Of a stretch of 64,000 nucleotides of DNA, positions 36,121 to 50,257 are shown one piece after another. Each line of letters starts with the position of its first letter. Within the stretch, counting starts at the first letter, position 1. The notes under the pieces are model-generated. The model ran no database searches and was not told the DNA's origin. It was given only the letters and a program-made list of their open reading frames with translations. Position numbers and translations under genes: made by a program. The DNA comes from Adenanthera pavonina (taxonomy: Eukaryota > Streptophyta > Magnoliopsida > Fabales > Fabaceae), in contig JAIVEN010000020.1 in NCBI GenBank assembly GCA_026686845.1, positions 3,065,501-3,129,500 of the forward strand. The letters are read 5' to 3'.

Positions 36121-37048
36121 AGATAGGAGATTATGTGATGGGTCAACAGATCCAAAAAGGAACATACCTGTGGGAGCCCATTGGGGCTCAAATTTAATGG
36201 CAAAAATTGTAATCTTTACATAGCAGATGCATACTTTGTTTGGACTCCTAAGGTATGGACCTGGTCCTAATGTAGCTGAACAACTGGCCATTTCTGCTGA
36301 TGATGGTGCTCCATTCAAACTCCTTAATGCCTTAGATGTTGATGAGCAAACTGGTGTGGTTTATTTCTCAGAGAGCACATCACTGTGTACCAAAGAAGGT
36401 ATTCTCCTACGTCTTCATATGCCTTCAAACTTCGTAGCCATATTTGATTCTTCATCATTATATGACGTAATGAAAAACTTTTGGAGAACTTAATAATCAT
36501 TTTAGTTTCCTCTTGGTGAAAGGGAGTTTCAAATGATATTCCAAAAAGGAGATAAAACATGAAGGTTGCTAAAATATGACCCAAGAAGCAAGAAACTATA
36601 GATCTTGCTCAAAGGCTTGCCATTCGAAAATGGTGTGGCTTTGAACAAAGATGGCTCATTCCTTGTGCTTGCAGAAACAAGTTCAAGGAAGATTCACTGG
36701 TTTTGGCTCAAAGGCTTCAAGATTGGCACTTTAGAACTCTTTGCACAGCTTGAACGGCGACCTGATAATGTCAAGAGAAATGAAAAAGGAGATTTCTGGG
36801 TGGCACTAAACAGTAATATATCAACAGCTCAAATTGCAGCTAATACAAATATGCAGAATGAAGCTCAGACGATGCCATGGAAGAAGTTAGGAGATGACCC
36901 TTTGGGAATGAAGTTTGATGAGATGGGAAAGACTTTAGAGGTTTTGGGTGGAAGAGGAGGTCAAGAAGTTGACTTTGTCAGTGAAGTGAAAGAACATGGG
37001 AGGCTGTGGGTAGGCTTTGCTGTCAAATCTTACGTTGCTGTAGTTTAG
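36121..37048 (+). pseudogene. SSL-D, strictosidine-synthase-like pseudogene (exons 2-3 only)
   Basis: Exon 2 (36121-36398, 278 nt instead of 273) keeps the TTATAG acceptor and GTATTC donor. It has three indels relative to the intact paralogs: -1 near 36152, +4 near 36237 and +2 near 36374. Exon 3 (36523-37048) has two premature stops, TGA at 36560-36562 (a Gly codon elsewhere) and TAG at 36599-36601. The rest of exon 3 stays open to TAG at 37046 and is most like SSL-C (KGLPFENGVALNKDGSFL). Exon 1 and its promoter are missing. It is a dead copy. Confidence 0.9.
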
Positions 37049-38019
37049 GTATAACTTTAAATCATGAATATTTTTGGACTCTTGCATTCCTATCAAGATA
37101 AAATGCTAACCAAGCACAGGGGCGTGATATTTACAGAGTGCATCATTTGCTTTGGGGGGTGGGGGGATTTTGCGAGATCTAAGAATAACAACGATATAGC
37201 TAAAAAAAAAACCGTCAAATTCCTTTTAAACTTGCTTTCATCAAACGAAAATAATTGTACAGTAAACTTCTAAACTTTGTAGTAGTGTATTTTAAAACAA
37301 ATTTTGGAGTTTTAAATTTAGTGACCTACGATATATTTCATGTCAAGAAATACATGATCTACGATATAACAACTAATTTAAAACATAATTAGTGGTAACA
37401 TAACATATTTAAAGTTGAATACCAATCTTAATTACATTAAAGCAAGAAAATACAGATTTCAAGTTAACATAAATTTGTTAAGTAGTCTTAATTACATTAG
37501 AGTGGCTGGCTTCTCTTGCCTGGCCAGTATTCCTCTTGATGCTTTTAGTTTTCTTGCTAATGTTTTGACTCGGGGAGTAAAGCTCTGCTATGGGAAGATT
37601 CTCATTGCCAGAACTATTTCACAGGATGGTGCAGTCTCTAAGCATTCCTATCAAGAATGATAAGAAATGTTAGGTAGCATAGTGTGTGTGGACTGAGTTA
37701 ACCTAACAAAAAAGGCTTGGATATACCTTATAATCCGATGTTGTGAATTGTTCAATTATCCCTTGAAGATCATTGACATCAAATACAATGAAGGTTGATG
37801 TTGAATGGATTTTTTGTCATGAAGTTGGTGAGGTTGTAGTGTAGCTTTGTGAAGTTAATTTCAGCTTCAGCAAGTGTGACCAATTAAGTGGTCAAGTTCC
37901 TCGGGAAAAAAGTGAGGCCGTCCCTCTTGCTTGTAGTAAAAATGTAAGTAGAATAAATAATCAGTGTAGTACCCTCCATTTTTTATGTAAAGTTTTTAAA
38001 AATGTAAGAAACAATTGTC
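37049..38019. other. Intergenic sequence after SSL-D
   Basis: SSL-D 3' flank, then mixed AT-rich sequence with frames of about 70-80 codons that I cannot assign to any family. Confidence 0.4.
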
Positions 38020-41000
38020 ACCTTATGAAGAGCATCTTTCAGCTATGTTGTTGTCTTATTGACTAGCTTCCGTGCTTGGTCGTCAAACAAAAGCACTGAT
38101 GTAGTTCCCATCTCATATATGACAGTGAAGTGGATTTTGAACACGTGAGTTGTGAGGATAAGAAGTTAGTCAAGAATACTAATCTCATTAAGCATTATAT
38201 ATTTTTTGTATTAAATACTAACTTTATTGTGAGGGTATCAGTTTTTTTGCATCTGTGACATATTAAAGACCCATTCTCCATTTTCATTCTGATTGAGCAA
38301 TTTCAGCAAGCTTCATAACACCATCCAAAGCTTGTCTGCAGTTTCTGTAGCTGAACTCGAACAATGCAATCACAATCCTGGAACTTTCATGCTAGTTGTT
38401 AGCAATGTTATTGGAATAGTTCTTGAGAAATTAGATGAAACCAGAATTAGTGACCTGTTTTAGTTGGAGAAGTTGAGTTTTTGAAACTCAAAGAGGAAAC
38501 ATGAGCCAGTTATTGGCAACCATTGAAGATTGCTTACTAACAATTGGCTAGCGTAAAGATTGAGACAGCTTGAAAATCGGTCCTGGCAACCTAAGGATTG
38601 TTCTTAACTGTGTGGTAGTTGACAAAAATATTAGAGGGGAAAGGGACCAGAAGATAGGATCAAAGTGATAATTTACCCATGAGTGAGTTACCTAGCTTCA
38701 GGGATATCTGGGCTGTAAATGATTGTGGTAAGAGTTCTTGAATTACATAGTTGGAGCTCTCCTACGTGTAAATAATGAAATAGTATTTAAGTTAGAATGT
38801 ACGTGATTTCATGGTTTAGATGGTCTTTAAAGATAATTAGTCATTAACTTTAAATGTTCTGACCCTGCATAGTTCACAACAACTACAGTTGCCTGATCCA
38901 GGTCTTCTTGTTTATTGTGAAATGCATTAGTTACTGTTTCTTCGAAGAATACACAGTTGATAGAATTACTAATGTAAGAGGGAGAGGCAGAGGGAGATGT
39001 TAGACAAAAAAGAGAGAGAGAAAAAGGGATAACTTGAGAAGGAGAATTAAGAACTCAAGAAAGAGAGAACTCAAGGAGGGAGAAAATAGATATATAGAAA
39101 CTCCAATTCACTCAATATGATCTTCTCTACCATTCTAATTACAATGATAGCTAGTTCTGAGACTTAATGGAGCATTCTAGAAGATTGACAAAATTTAATA
39201 AAATACCTAATGACTAAATCTAGGGAGATTGTAAGAATCTCATTTATTTAGAAATTTATAAAGACTAAAACATTCTAACTTAAACTTAAAGCAAAAGAAA
39301 TTATAAAATAGAAAATAAATAAAAAATAACATAAATCCTAATAATACTAAAATATATTATGAAATCTAATTAAATATAAAATATAATCTAAAATATTCTA
39401 ATAAAATAATTTTATTTAAAATCCTAATTCTCTAGAACTATCCATTATCCATCAATTATCCTTGTGAAGCAAAGCTGATTAAAATACATTCTTGATAAAT
39501 ACATGAAGTCAAGTTTTATTGTTATACTCTTTGTCATATAAGGTGAACATAATCCTGGCCTGCGTTTTCCCATCTCTGTCATATTGGGTCAAAGTTCCAA
39601 AGTGAGTAAGTACTCCACAAACATCTGTTTGAAAGGATTGAGTTAGAACCATTATGTGATTTGCAAAAATTGAAAAGAATAATAGGTATGGATGAACAAT
39701 GGATTACTAAGAAGTAGGTCAAGTGGGACCTTATTGCTGAGAATTTTGGAAATACCAAGAAAATTGAAACTATATCTTGGAATGGTAGTCTCTACTTTCT
39801 TGTTACCATTTTGCCTCACAACTTTTGCATGCAAGATAGTAGCGCACAATGAATGATGTCCAGCCAATATGTGTGGCCACTCCAAGATAATTTTAGCTGC
39901 TACATCCCCTTTCAATAGGCAAGTAACTTGATCGTGGTTGTAGAGACAAAAAGGAAGTAACATGTTGCTTATCACTATTATGAAATTGACATTAAGGTTT
40001 TAGCAAACGATGTAAATATTTGTAAAGCAATGTAGCTATGATCTTTCAGATAAAATCCTATAAAAGGATATTCCATCATAGTTTCAGACTCTCCCTCCAA
40101 AAATACAACAGGCTCAATGATACTAGTGATGTCTATCATATTGAAACAAAAGTCTCATCAGATCACTATCTATCCAAGGACTATACTGGCAAAGCAAAAT
40201 ATTCATTGCTAACCTATCAATTGTGTAGGCAATTCTAGAGACTCCAATAGTCCCTGTATGGGAATAAACTGAGCAATCTCATGCGGGATGGTAGTTACAA
40301 TAGAGGTATATATAATAGAACTATTAAATGTTATCATGAAGAGTGAGGTTGTTGGTTTGTTGAAATGTATGTTATGCTGCACCACAAAATCTGTAAAGAG
40401 GTAGGATGAACCCCTGGCAATTTCACAAAGATAGCGATTAAACAAAAAAGGGTCTGTCACTTGTGCTTGCCACCTTGTCATCTAAAAGAATAAATGTAAA
40501 TTGGTTAGTCAATCTTGATCGAGAGCATCATGCACGTAATATTTGTCATGTGAATTCCCTGATTTATGAGATGTAACTAATGAAAACTACTAGACAGTGA
40601 ATGCATAAGGTACAGAGCAACCATTTTTGTTGAGTTATCATCCATGTAGTATTTGTCATGTGTGATCCCTGATCCCTGACATGTAACTAAAGAAAACTAC
40701 TAAATAGCCAAACCATGAGGTACAAAGTAATAACTTGCATAAAAACTATAGTGGTTAGATTACGTTAGAAATTTTGATATAAAACGAAGAAAGCCAAGTA
40801 CATGAATTATAGTAACTCACACTATTGTCCAACAGCAACATATCCATAGATTTTGTAATGAAGGGTGGTGAAAACTGCATGTTCACAAACACTTTGGTCA
40901 CTCTCACACAGATTGTTTGGGGCAGAAGAGATGGGGCTAGCGAAGAAAAAGGAACAATCTTCTCTACTTCCATATCTGATGTAAATTCTTTATATCTGCA

Positions 41001-41024
41001 AGCAACTGACAGGGAAGCATCCAC
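38020..41024 (-). pseudogene. RPA1-like (DUF223/OB-fold) multi-exon gene or remnant
   Basis: Minus strand. A first exon at 41024-40821 (68 codons: VEKIVPFSSLAPS, ICVRVTKVF, DMLLLDNS) ends at the strong donor AGT|GTGAGT. It joins in frame to an exon starting at 40481 after TTCTTTTAG: MTRWQAQVTDPFLFNRYLCE, then GSSYLFTDFVVQHN. Together these resemble the first OB-fold of plant RPA70/DUF223 proteins. Further exon-like stretches follow: FNMIDITSIIEPV near 40140-40100, a DBD-B-like frame at 39975-39652, and TSVLLFDDQARKLVNKT near 38110-38055, like the C-terminal RPA OB-fold. I could not build one continuous model; apparent stops near 40150 and 38050 suggest decay. Such RPA-like genes are common plant Helitron cargo, and a Helitron on the same strand lies 5 kb away. 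Confidence 0.6.
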
Positions 41025-41124
41025 ACAAGGGATTTTGCAAAAGAAAAGAATGGAAATGGTGGGTTTAAATTGAAGAGGATGAAGTGGACAGAACAGGCAG
41101 ACATAGCCTAACCATTAACCATTA

Positions 41125-41590
41125 TGGGGGCTAAATTTTTGAAAAATAATATATATTTTGTATTATTAATTTAATTTTTAATGTTTATCATAATTAATTT
41201 TGCAAAATATTCTTATAACTTCAAAAAATATGAAATGATAGATTATGTGTATATATAAAGTGAAATGATAAATTGTGTAAATTAATTTTCAAAATATATA
41301 TAAAGTGAAGTCATATATGTAGTTATTAATTTTAAGAAAAAATATAAAAAATATATTAAAAGTTTATATTTTTAATACATTTATATATAAACTTTATATT
41401 TTATTTCTTTTTAACTATATCAATAATAGATATTGTACATATATGTTTTATTTATTTATTGTGTGTAATGTATGAGTATATATCTATGTTGGGGAAGAGG
41501 CCAAATGTGTGTGTGTGTATAAGGGAGGGGAGGGAGGGAGGGGGGGCCACAGCCCCTTCCAAGGCAAATGTGTGTCTGCCACTGGGATAG
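41125..41590. repeat. Transposon-like block with G-rich end
   Basis: Starts 'ttatgggggctaaatttttg' and ends 'ccccttccaaggcaaatgtgtgtctgccactggg'. The right part carries a run of G tracts (41523-41546). The ends resemble those of plant non-autonomous elements, but no target duplication was resolved. Confidence 0.35.
41523..41546 (+). other. Putative G-quadruplex motif
   Basis: Five G tracts of 3-7 bases are separated by single A residues, which satisfies the G3+N1-7 rule with very short loops. It is an outlier in this AT-rich window. Confidence 0.7.
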
Positions 41591-44500
41591 AGAGAAGGTT
41601 TAGTGATGAAGTTAGAAGTGTTAATTTAAACTTGATCCTTAATATCAGCAGCTGTACAGCTGATTTCTATAGTTAATAAATGCACCACAAAGAAAATGGA
41701 TGATTTTTAGTAGTATTGGGATCTATATAAATATTGTCAAAATCACAATTAACAGTAATTTTCTGCTCGATATTTGCTATATTTGCTATGAAAGATATAT
41801 TCATAATTTAGTGTAGATATATAATTTTAGTTTGAAAAATATATAAATATCAATTACTTGTTATATAGACCGTGGGGGTCAAAGTTAGGATGTATGTTGT
41901 AAGAGTAATCAAATTTCGTTCTTTCGCTTTTAATGTTAACGCAAATATAATTAAGAGAGTACAGAGATTTAGCATTAGACTCAATTATTTTAAATTAGCT
42001 ATTATTTTAAGTTGGTTATTTATAGGATGCTCCCACTAATTCCAATCAGATATGCAGAGATAAGATTAGACTTGCTGCCAGAAATATAATTACAGGGTAT
42101 GTTTTACCATTTGGAAGATTCACAGCATATTTTAAAAAAAGTGTTTATTTATCATCCTAAATTACATGATATTTATTTAAATTCACAGTACTTTTTTTTT
42201 AATTTGTGAAGTCATGATATTCAATTGGAATTATTTGGAATGTGAACGTGGTTGTAACTGGAGATTTAGATATATATGCATCCTTTTAGAGGTTAAACTT
42301 AATGAAGAAAACTTTATACTTCAAAGTATTAAATAAATATTATTTACATTTTCAAATGGCATACTTAAAAATTCCATTGTAAATTGAAAAGTCATCAATA
42401 AGCAATGAGAAATAACAATATAATTTAAAAATATCTACTTTTATTTTGTATTTCATAGTATATATTATCTTGAACGGTTGTGATCTTCGCGGACATGTAC
42501 GTGTTTAAAGTAATAAAATCATAAAAAACCTTTATGTTGCATAGACTCTGGCGTTCCAAATCCTTTTGTCCATGTTGTGGCAACCGCATCTCTTTCTTCC
42601 TCTTTTTCCTGTTCTTTACTGTACCTATTAACATATACAAAGCGATGTATAATTAATTACTTTAGTGTTTATAATCTTATCTTTTATTTATTTATTTTTT
42701 TCAATTTTATCCTTCATTAAATGTGTGTTAGTGTACTATTAAGAATGGGAGAAAGCAAAAATTAGTTTGATCCTTCAATATCATCATTTGTTTTGAAAAA
42801 ACACACCTAAAAGATATAAATTTAAATTCGAAAGATTGGTAATATAAGGGAAATAAATAAAAAATTTACCTTTTCAAAAAATAAATTAATTGATATTGAT
42901 TGGTTTAAAAAAGATTTAGAAGTTTTTGAAAACTTAAGTTTATCTTTGAAAATAAAACTAAACTTAAGGAAAACCTTAATTATTTGTTTTAATTGGCGTA
43001 ATATTTATGTCTTTAAAAGACTTAAAAAACATTGAAAATGCAAAAAAAAATGTGATAGCAAGTGAGGCCACATATTTGCAAATTAAAGGAAAAAAAGAAG
43101 AAGAAGAAAGATTGATTCTCTTTTCAAAGTGAGGCCACGTGCTTAAAGGAATAGAGTGGACGATTTGGGTTCAAATAGTGATTTGTTTTATGGGACTAAT
43201 TCAATTTTTTTTCTTTTATTTTTAATGTTAGCACAAATATAATTAAGAGAGTGTAATTTTAAATTGGTGATTCAGAGCATGCATTACATTGATTCCTAGA
43301 AATACAATTAGCCATCTGGGAAATTCAATGTATTTTAAAAAATCTGTTTATTTATCATTCAAAGTTACATGATATTTATTTAGGATATATTTTTTTCGTT
43401 TTCCCATGTTAGTTATATTTTTGGCAACATTTATGTAGATCTCAATACTATTAAAAATCATTCATTTTCTTTACATTGCATTTATTATCTATAGAAATTG
43501 GTTATACAATATATACTTCCTCCAGTCTTTTTTATTAATCACATTCTAAAAACTTTTTATAGTCCAAAATATAAATTATTTTCTATAAGTTTTTGGAGCA
43601 TTAATTATTTTATTTCCAAAATACTCTTATTTAATCATGAGAGAGAATGTGGATTATTTCAATTTATAGTATTTATGAGAGGGTAAAGATGAAAAATACA
43701 TTAATTTTAAAATAATTTTAATGATATAACAAATTTTTTTTATTTTGATGAATTAGTAAAAAATGACTTATATTAAAGACAGGAGGAAATATTGATGATC
43801 AAGTTTGGAGTAACACTTCTACCACCTATAACTATATTTTTGGCATTCACTTCTACCATTATCTACAGAAAACAAAATTAGTTTCAGTTTTTTTTTTTAA
43901 TCTGAAAATACATGGTCTGAAATGCTATCATTTTTTCCTTACATTTCTAATTTTTTTTATCTTTTAAAGACATAAATATTTGGCCAATTAAAAAATGAAT
44001 AATTAAGCATTTCCTTGATTTTTAAAAATTTAAAAGTTTTATAAAATGCTCTTAAAATAGGATTTTCTTTGGTTTTGCTCAAGAAATTCTATTTTCCAAA
44101 ATAAATTGAACTCCTTAGGAACTTTGAAATTTTTTTTAAACTATTACATATCAATCAGTTTACTTTTCAAGAAATTTAACTCTCAAAATTTAAGAGATAG
44201 ATTTAAACTAATAAATATCAATCACTTGCCTCTTTCTTACGTTAGTGTGTTAATGTGGGTTATAGAATGGGAATACAAGTTACAACCGTTAAAATGTGTT
44301 AATTATATTTAACCTATTTAAAATGTGCTCTTCACATATTACACAAAACTTACTAAATAAGTCATACTATTTATAGGTTATGAAAGCATAACTTGCTACA
44401 AATTTTACATACTATATTTATTACTTTTGTTTCTTTTTAAGTAATATTTAAGATTTTTAGACAAAAATTTAAAAAAGTTAATAATTCATATGTCAAAGTT

Positions 44501-45188
44501 CCTTCAATTTCTCCTAAAACGCTCTCAAAAAATAAATAGAAAAAGAGTAACTATGCTATCCTTGACATCTAAAATAATTTATAAGAATATATAATTAAAA
44601 AAATAATGATTAATGTTAATTTAAAATTTTAAAATGACACTTAAAAAAGGAACAAATGTTTTCTTCAAAAATAATATTTAAAAAGGAATGGAGCTTATGA
44701 AGTTATTTTGTTTAAATTTCTTTTATTAATAATCAAAATTAAAGACATGACTGCATATTTTATATATGTAGTGGCCGGGGTGGTTGAATTGGACAAAATC
44801 ATATAGAAAAAGGCTAGATATATATATATATATACACATATATACAGTATATATAACACCAAGTAACAGTATTCAAGCGATCAGGGCATTGTCAAGTCAT
44901 ACCCACCAATCCTCATGTTTAGAACATAACGAAAATACACTGACAACAATTAAATACCAGTTCAAAATATAATTTGACAAATACATCAGATATACATACA
45001 ATAATGGCCTCTTCTCTGGCTCCTCTCATTGATGGCTCATATAAAAGGATCAGTAGTTGGATGAAACCCACTTGCTTGATACACTATAATCGGCCGCAAG
45101 AATCCTGAAAATTTCATCTAATGCTATCAACTAATCTGATTGGAGTCATACAAATAAAAAATAGTAATGTTTCCATGCCTGAAATTAG

Positions 45189-45221
<33 letters not shown>

Positions 45222-45251
45222 ACTTAGACAAATAATTAAGGGAAAATAATA
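41591..45251. other. AT-rich gene-poor region
   Basis: No gene is supported. It contains the Stowaway-like MITE at 43514, (AT)n near 44819 and a (CA)n(TA)n tract near 45190-45220. Confidence 0.45.
43514..43792. mobile_element. Stowaway-like MITE, about 279 bp
   Basis: Ends TACTTCCTCCAGTCTTTTTTATTAA … TTATATTAAAGACAGGAGGAAATA form terminal inverted repeats. It is the best-preserved member of the family also seen at 443-692. Confidence 0.75.
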
Positions 45252-45407
45252 GTTGGAGACTAAAAGTCTGAATTAAATATAGTAAAGGATTTTGTATTTT
45301 TTTTTACTATTGAACATCACAAATTTACTACTGCTTTATTCTGTATTTACTACTGAAAAAACTGTAAGATCCTTTATTATATTTAATTCAAACTTTTAGC
45401 CTCCAAT
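45252..45407. repeat. Short inverted-repeat element, about 156 bp
   Basis: Arms of about 40 bp: GTTGGAGACTAAAAGTCTGA on the left, with the imperfect reverse complement ending AAACTTTTAGCCTCCAAT on the right. The loop holds two TTTACTACTG copies. Probable MITE. Confidence 0.65.
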
Positions 45408-46737
45408 TGTCATTTTCTCAATAATTAATCAGAATTTGCAGAAAACAAGAAAATGGATAAAAAATGCACAATTAGAACCTACTATTTTGAAACATTGCAA
45501 ACTAAAATTACACACAAGAGTGCATCCAGGCGAGTGATACTGCTAAGTAGATAAAGAAAATTTAAAAATGATATTGAAATTATCAAAAATGATGGTAAAA
45601 ACAAAGAAAATAGAAATAACATGGACAACTTATTAGAAGGAAAATAAATTTTCCCAAAAGCTAAATGCAGACAATCATCAAAATAATTGGAGCAAGAAAA
45701 AATCCACTGCTCTTATTATTTCACATGAATAATTAAGAAAGGTGAATTTAATTTAATATATCTTAACTCTTAAATATTGTTGAAAATCTCATGAAACACA
45801 ACATTAGTAGTTGTAGTCAAAAGTTACTGGTTTGAGTCATGAATAAGAATTCTCAAGCCATCTCTTTGTTCAACTCTTGACAAAGTAACATATATTTGGC
45901 CATGAGCAAATACATTTTTTGGAAGATATGGCCCAACACATGATAAAGATTGCCATTGACTTTTATTTATTGTCATAGCAAAAGAAATTATTAACGAAAA
46001 TTGTCTTCTCTTGAACTTAAAAGGCCATCAAGATTCTGTTGGATTTATATCTATACGATGAATAAAAGCCTCCTTACCTGCATGAGACCCATTGATCATT
46101 TATACTTGTATGACATTTTTTCCTAGATAACATATCAATAATCTTGTACCATTGCATAACCTAGCTGATTGATCAATATTTCTTATTAACATCACAGGCA
46201 TGCCAACTTTCAGTGAAAGCTTATGAGGAGGAAGACCAGAACACTCAATGTTGTTAAGAAATTTTGTTGTATGTAATTCTTCAGAAGAGTCTTGTTTATT
46301 TGACTTTAAGCACATAGAATCAGTACTCAAATATTCAATATAATCACTTGAAAAGAGAGAACATATGTGGTTGTTGATTTTGTTGACCACATCAATAATT
46401 GGTGCCAATATTGCTCTAACATTAAAAAATTTAGCATTTCAATACTCATCATGTAATCCAGGGAATGTTGCATCGACAATTGCTTGAATAGGATCAATAA
46501 AAGAATGAATAAGGAGATTTATTGGAATTTCAATATCAACATATCCATTATGAGGTACACTCATATTTCCATTCCCAACATTTAAAATTCAATTTGCAAA
46601 TTGCTCTACTTGCATTCTATCATATATTATTGATGTAAGCCTTAGATTTTTTGTCAATCTAAAAAGTGTGCAATGATTCCAAAGGTAAGAATGATTTATA
46701 GATGCAGTCACCACATCAACTTGAGATCCTTTTGGTA

Positions 46738-48213
46738 TTGTTAATCATACTAAATTACATCATTTCAGTGCATTTTCCTTGAGTTATGCATTCATATATG
46801 TATATACTTGACACTCAGGATAGGAAAATGTGTAATGTAATCCTAATAATGCATGGTAGTATGTTTTTATCTTATTATGCATTATTTTATTCCCATGAAA
46901 GATCATAAATCCTCATCTTTATTGCAGACCTCATGGGGAGAGTAGTGGAGGAGCCAAGCACCTTTGGTAGAGTTGGAGATCAGCAAAGAAGGGAGTAGGC
47001 CTTTGGAGAAGTCCACGCCACGGCTTGGTGGAATAACGTCGTGGCTTCATAGCAGACAGTGAGAAAAATGTTCAGGTCCGAGCTCACCACGCCATGGCTA
47101 CATGGAATGAAGCCGCGGCCCCATGACACACAGTAAGCTAAACAGAACTACCGGATGACACGAGGCCACGGCGTAGATCTTATAGCCGCGGTGAGCATCC
47201 TGTGTCAGCAAAATGCAGAGCTTCATTTGAACAAAGTATTTGAAGGGGTTTTAGGAGATATTCGGGGGAGACTAAGTAAGGGCACGGAGGGACGTCCAGA
47301 ACTCAACTTGGGGAGCTTGGGTGTGCTAGGGTTTGGCTTCTTGAACGAGATTGAAGCTAGGGTTGAAGTCTTGAAGAGATTTTAGCTTCCCTCTTTGGTT
47401 TTCTTGCATCTCTTTCTTTCTTGTCTCACTTGTGTTCAATAATGATGTTGATTGAGATATATGTTGTCATTATTTTGTTGAACATGAGTGGCTAGTGCTC
47501 CATTTTTAGGATTATTCTGAACCCTTGTATGGATTAAATACTTATTTCTCCATTATAATTGTGATTAATGCAATCTTCATGTTAATTTAACCCTATTCTT
47601 AATGCCTCTTATTGTTTGGCCATCAATAAGATTGTCCAGTTTATTTAAGTTATGCTTGAGAAAGTTAGCTTACATAGAGAACTTGAGTTGGGTCATGTGA
47701 GAACTCGAATTTTGCTTTGTTGAGTGACGAGTTGTGTTAGTGGGGTAGAGATATACTTATTAACCTCATATAGTTACTAGGGATTTGAATTGAATTTGAG
47801 AGTTTAATTAACTAATTAAGAGATTACTTAATTAATTGAACTAAATAGCTATTTGGAGATTCGAGAGAGCACATATAGCTAAATTGGTATCCTGACTAAC
47901 ATGATCTTGCATTAAGAGCAATTGTAAAAGGAGTGTAAGTGGGTATTTATGAAATACAAGGCGAATGAATAATCCTAGGTCTCTTTGAATTCTTCAAGTC
48001 CTAGTTGTCCTTGTTGCTAATTTTATACGCTTGTCTTGAATAGTTGAAGTTAATTGAATAGTGAACCCTTGATTTACATTACTCGAATTAATCGAAAATG
48101 AAATGTCTAATGTTTGACCACTTTTTAATCTAAGCCCTTATGGAAATGATACTCACTCATCACTTTACTATTACCTTGGCCCGTACGCTTGCAGTATAGC
48201 CCGGTGGTGAACA
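46738..48213 (+). mobile_element. Solo LTR, gypsy-type, inside the Helitron helicase
   Basis: 1,476 bp beginning TGTTAATCATAC and ending CCCGGTGGTGAACA (TG…CA), flanked on both sides by the 5-bp duplication GGTAT (46733-46737 and 48214-48218). Removing it and one GGTAT rejoins the helicase frame through ILPMIPKGSQVD. The tail 'tactattaccttggcccgtacgcttgcag' resembles LTR ends of large plant gypsy (Tat/Athila-like) elements; that family assignment is tentative. No internal region is left, so it arose by LTR-LTR recombination. The 76-codon frame at 47155-47385 is LTR sequence. Confidence 0.88.
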
Positions 48214-50257
48214 GGTATCATAGGCAATATTTGCCTAAAATCACCTCCCATGACAACACATTTTCCACTAAAAGGATAAGCATTACTAAATTAATTTGTT
48301 CCCTACAAAATATCTCTAAAGGTTCTATCAACAACTTCAATATAGTAATGATTTATCATTGGAGCTTCATTCTAAATGATTAACCTGCCGTGTCTAATTA
48401 ATAGCAATAAGAGAATATTAACTAATATTGCAAGTTGAATCTTCATCAATTGAAAAAGGAATTGAGAATAATGAATGTGTTGTTTTTCCATTTGGTAATA
48501 ATGTTGTAGCAATACCACTGGAAGCAACAGTTAAAACAATATCACATTTAGAACATAATATAGATGTCAATGCATTCCATAAAAATATTTTACCTGTACT
48601 ACCATATCCATAGACAAAAAGAATTTTTGACATTCTTTTTTTGTTGCACTAATAATTTCACTGAAAATATTCCTTTGTTCATCAGTTATCATATTCACCA
48701 TGAAACTTGGTTGTGCCTCTAACTTACTTCTATTAAAATTTAAGTAGTGCTCTATCAAGTAATCAACTGAATTGTGGTTACCATCATCATGTAAAAATGG
48801 CAACTCAGGGAAATCACACAAACTTTTGCCATTTCTTTGCAATAATTTGCTTATCTCTTTCAATGCCACCTGTTCCTTTTCTTCTTGAGATAATCTAACA
48901 TATGCAAAGAGCCAACAATAATAAAAAAAACAAAAAATGTTAAACAAATCTATAAATCACCATAAATGAAATTCACAAAGTAAATTATTTTGATCAATAG
49001 GATACAATCAAATTATAATGCTTTCAAATGATAAGGAAAAATAACATACCTGACAATTGCTTATTATTGTGTAGAACATATAATAAATCCTCTAACAAAA
49101 GTATACTAGTTTCTTTCTAAACCATATCTGGTCTTGACATGCAATGAAACAATAACATCTGGACCAAAGGAAGTCGAAGGAAATGGCCAGATCCCCAGAA
49201 GGCTGCCTCTTTAATCCCATCAATATACTCTTGATCATCATCTAACAAATCTAATGCAAAACATACAGCTCTAAAATTTGGATGAACAATTCCATTGATA
49301 GTCCTTATTGCTTGAAAAGAAGTTGGCCCTTTAATTTTAGTAAGTAAAATTCACAAATAATGCAACTCTCCTGAGTTTGGAGGGATATATTGCAGTCAAC
49401 CAATTGAAAAACCTTTTCTTCTTTTATGCCATTCTCTGTTTGACCTATCATATACAAAATATTGGGGAAATTCAACATATGTCAAAGTTTTATTCAAATG
49501 ATTATCAATGTTGTATTTCATCCATGATAGTATCATCAACTCGTTTATAGTTAGTTTTTGAAGGACACTTTTAATTTTGTCTAAATCATTATAGGCAATA
49601 AACTATCCATTAGGCAAATGAATGCTCAATCTCTCAACAGGAGGAGATCTATGGTGAATATCAAAGCATGACTTACTGCCTCACAAGCAAAAATATATGC
49701 CATGCTGCCTCACAAGTAGAAATATATCTACAATTATAATACTGTCATATCTTATCATGTATCATTTCACTTAATGATCCAGAATCTGTACAGAAATTAA
49801 CAATGACTCTGTCACCTCCCTTTGTTAAATACTTGAAAAAATATTTAATTGAACGAGAATGATTTGTTTTTTCCACATTCAAATATGCTTGAAACTTCTT
49901 CAATAGATTTGAATTATAAGGAACCACAAATCTATTGTCAAACATAATGCCCCTTTTTTTTAATTGTCCTCTCATTATCTCTTCTCCTATAAGTAGGATA
50001 TCCATCTTCATCCATAATAGTAGAATCGTAAAATTTTTTAGGAAAATACTTTGTACATCGATTATCCTGTATGCAAGGAGATTTTGTATTAGCTGATCTA
50101 CAAGGACCATGAACCATAAACAACCCTACAAGTTCATATAATAAAAGGTCATCCTCCTTGTCAGGTTTTTCAGTTGATGTAACATTCGGCCACTATTCAA
50201 AATTGATGATTGTCCCCACAAACCAACACAAGCTTTTTTAGTGTGCTTTGTCCTTAC

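Noticed and set aside
47155..47385. 76-aa plus-strand ORF in a GC-richer patch
   Set aside because: It lies wholly inside the solo LTR, which is bounded by target duplications.
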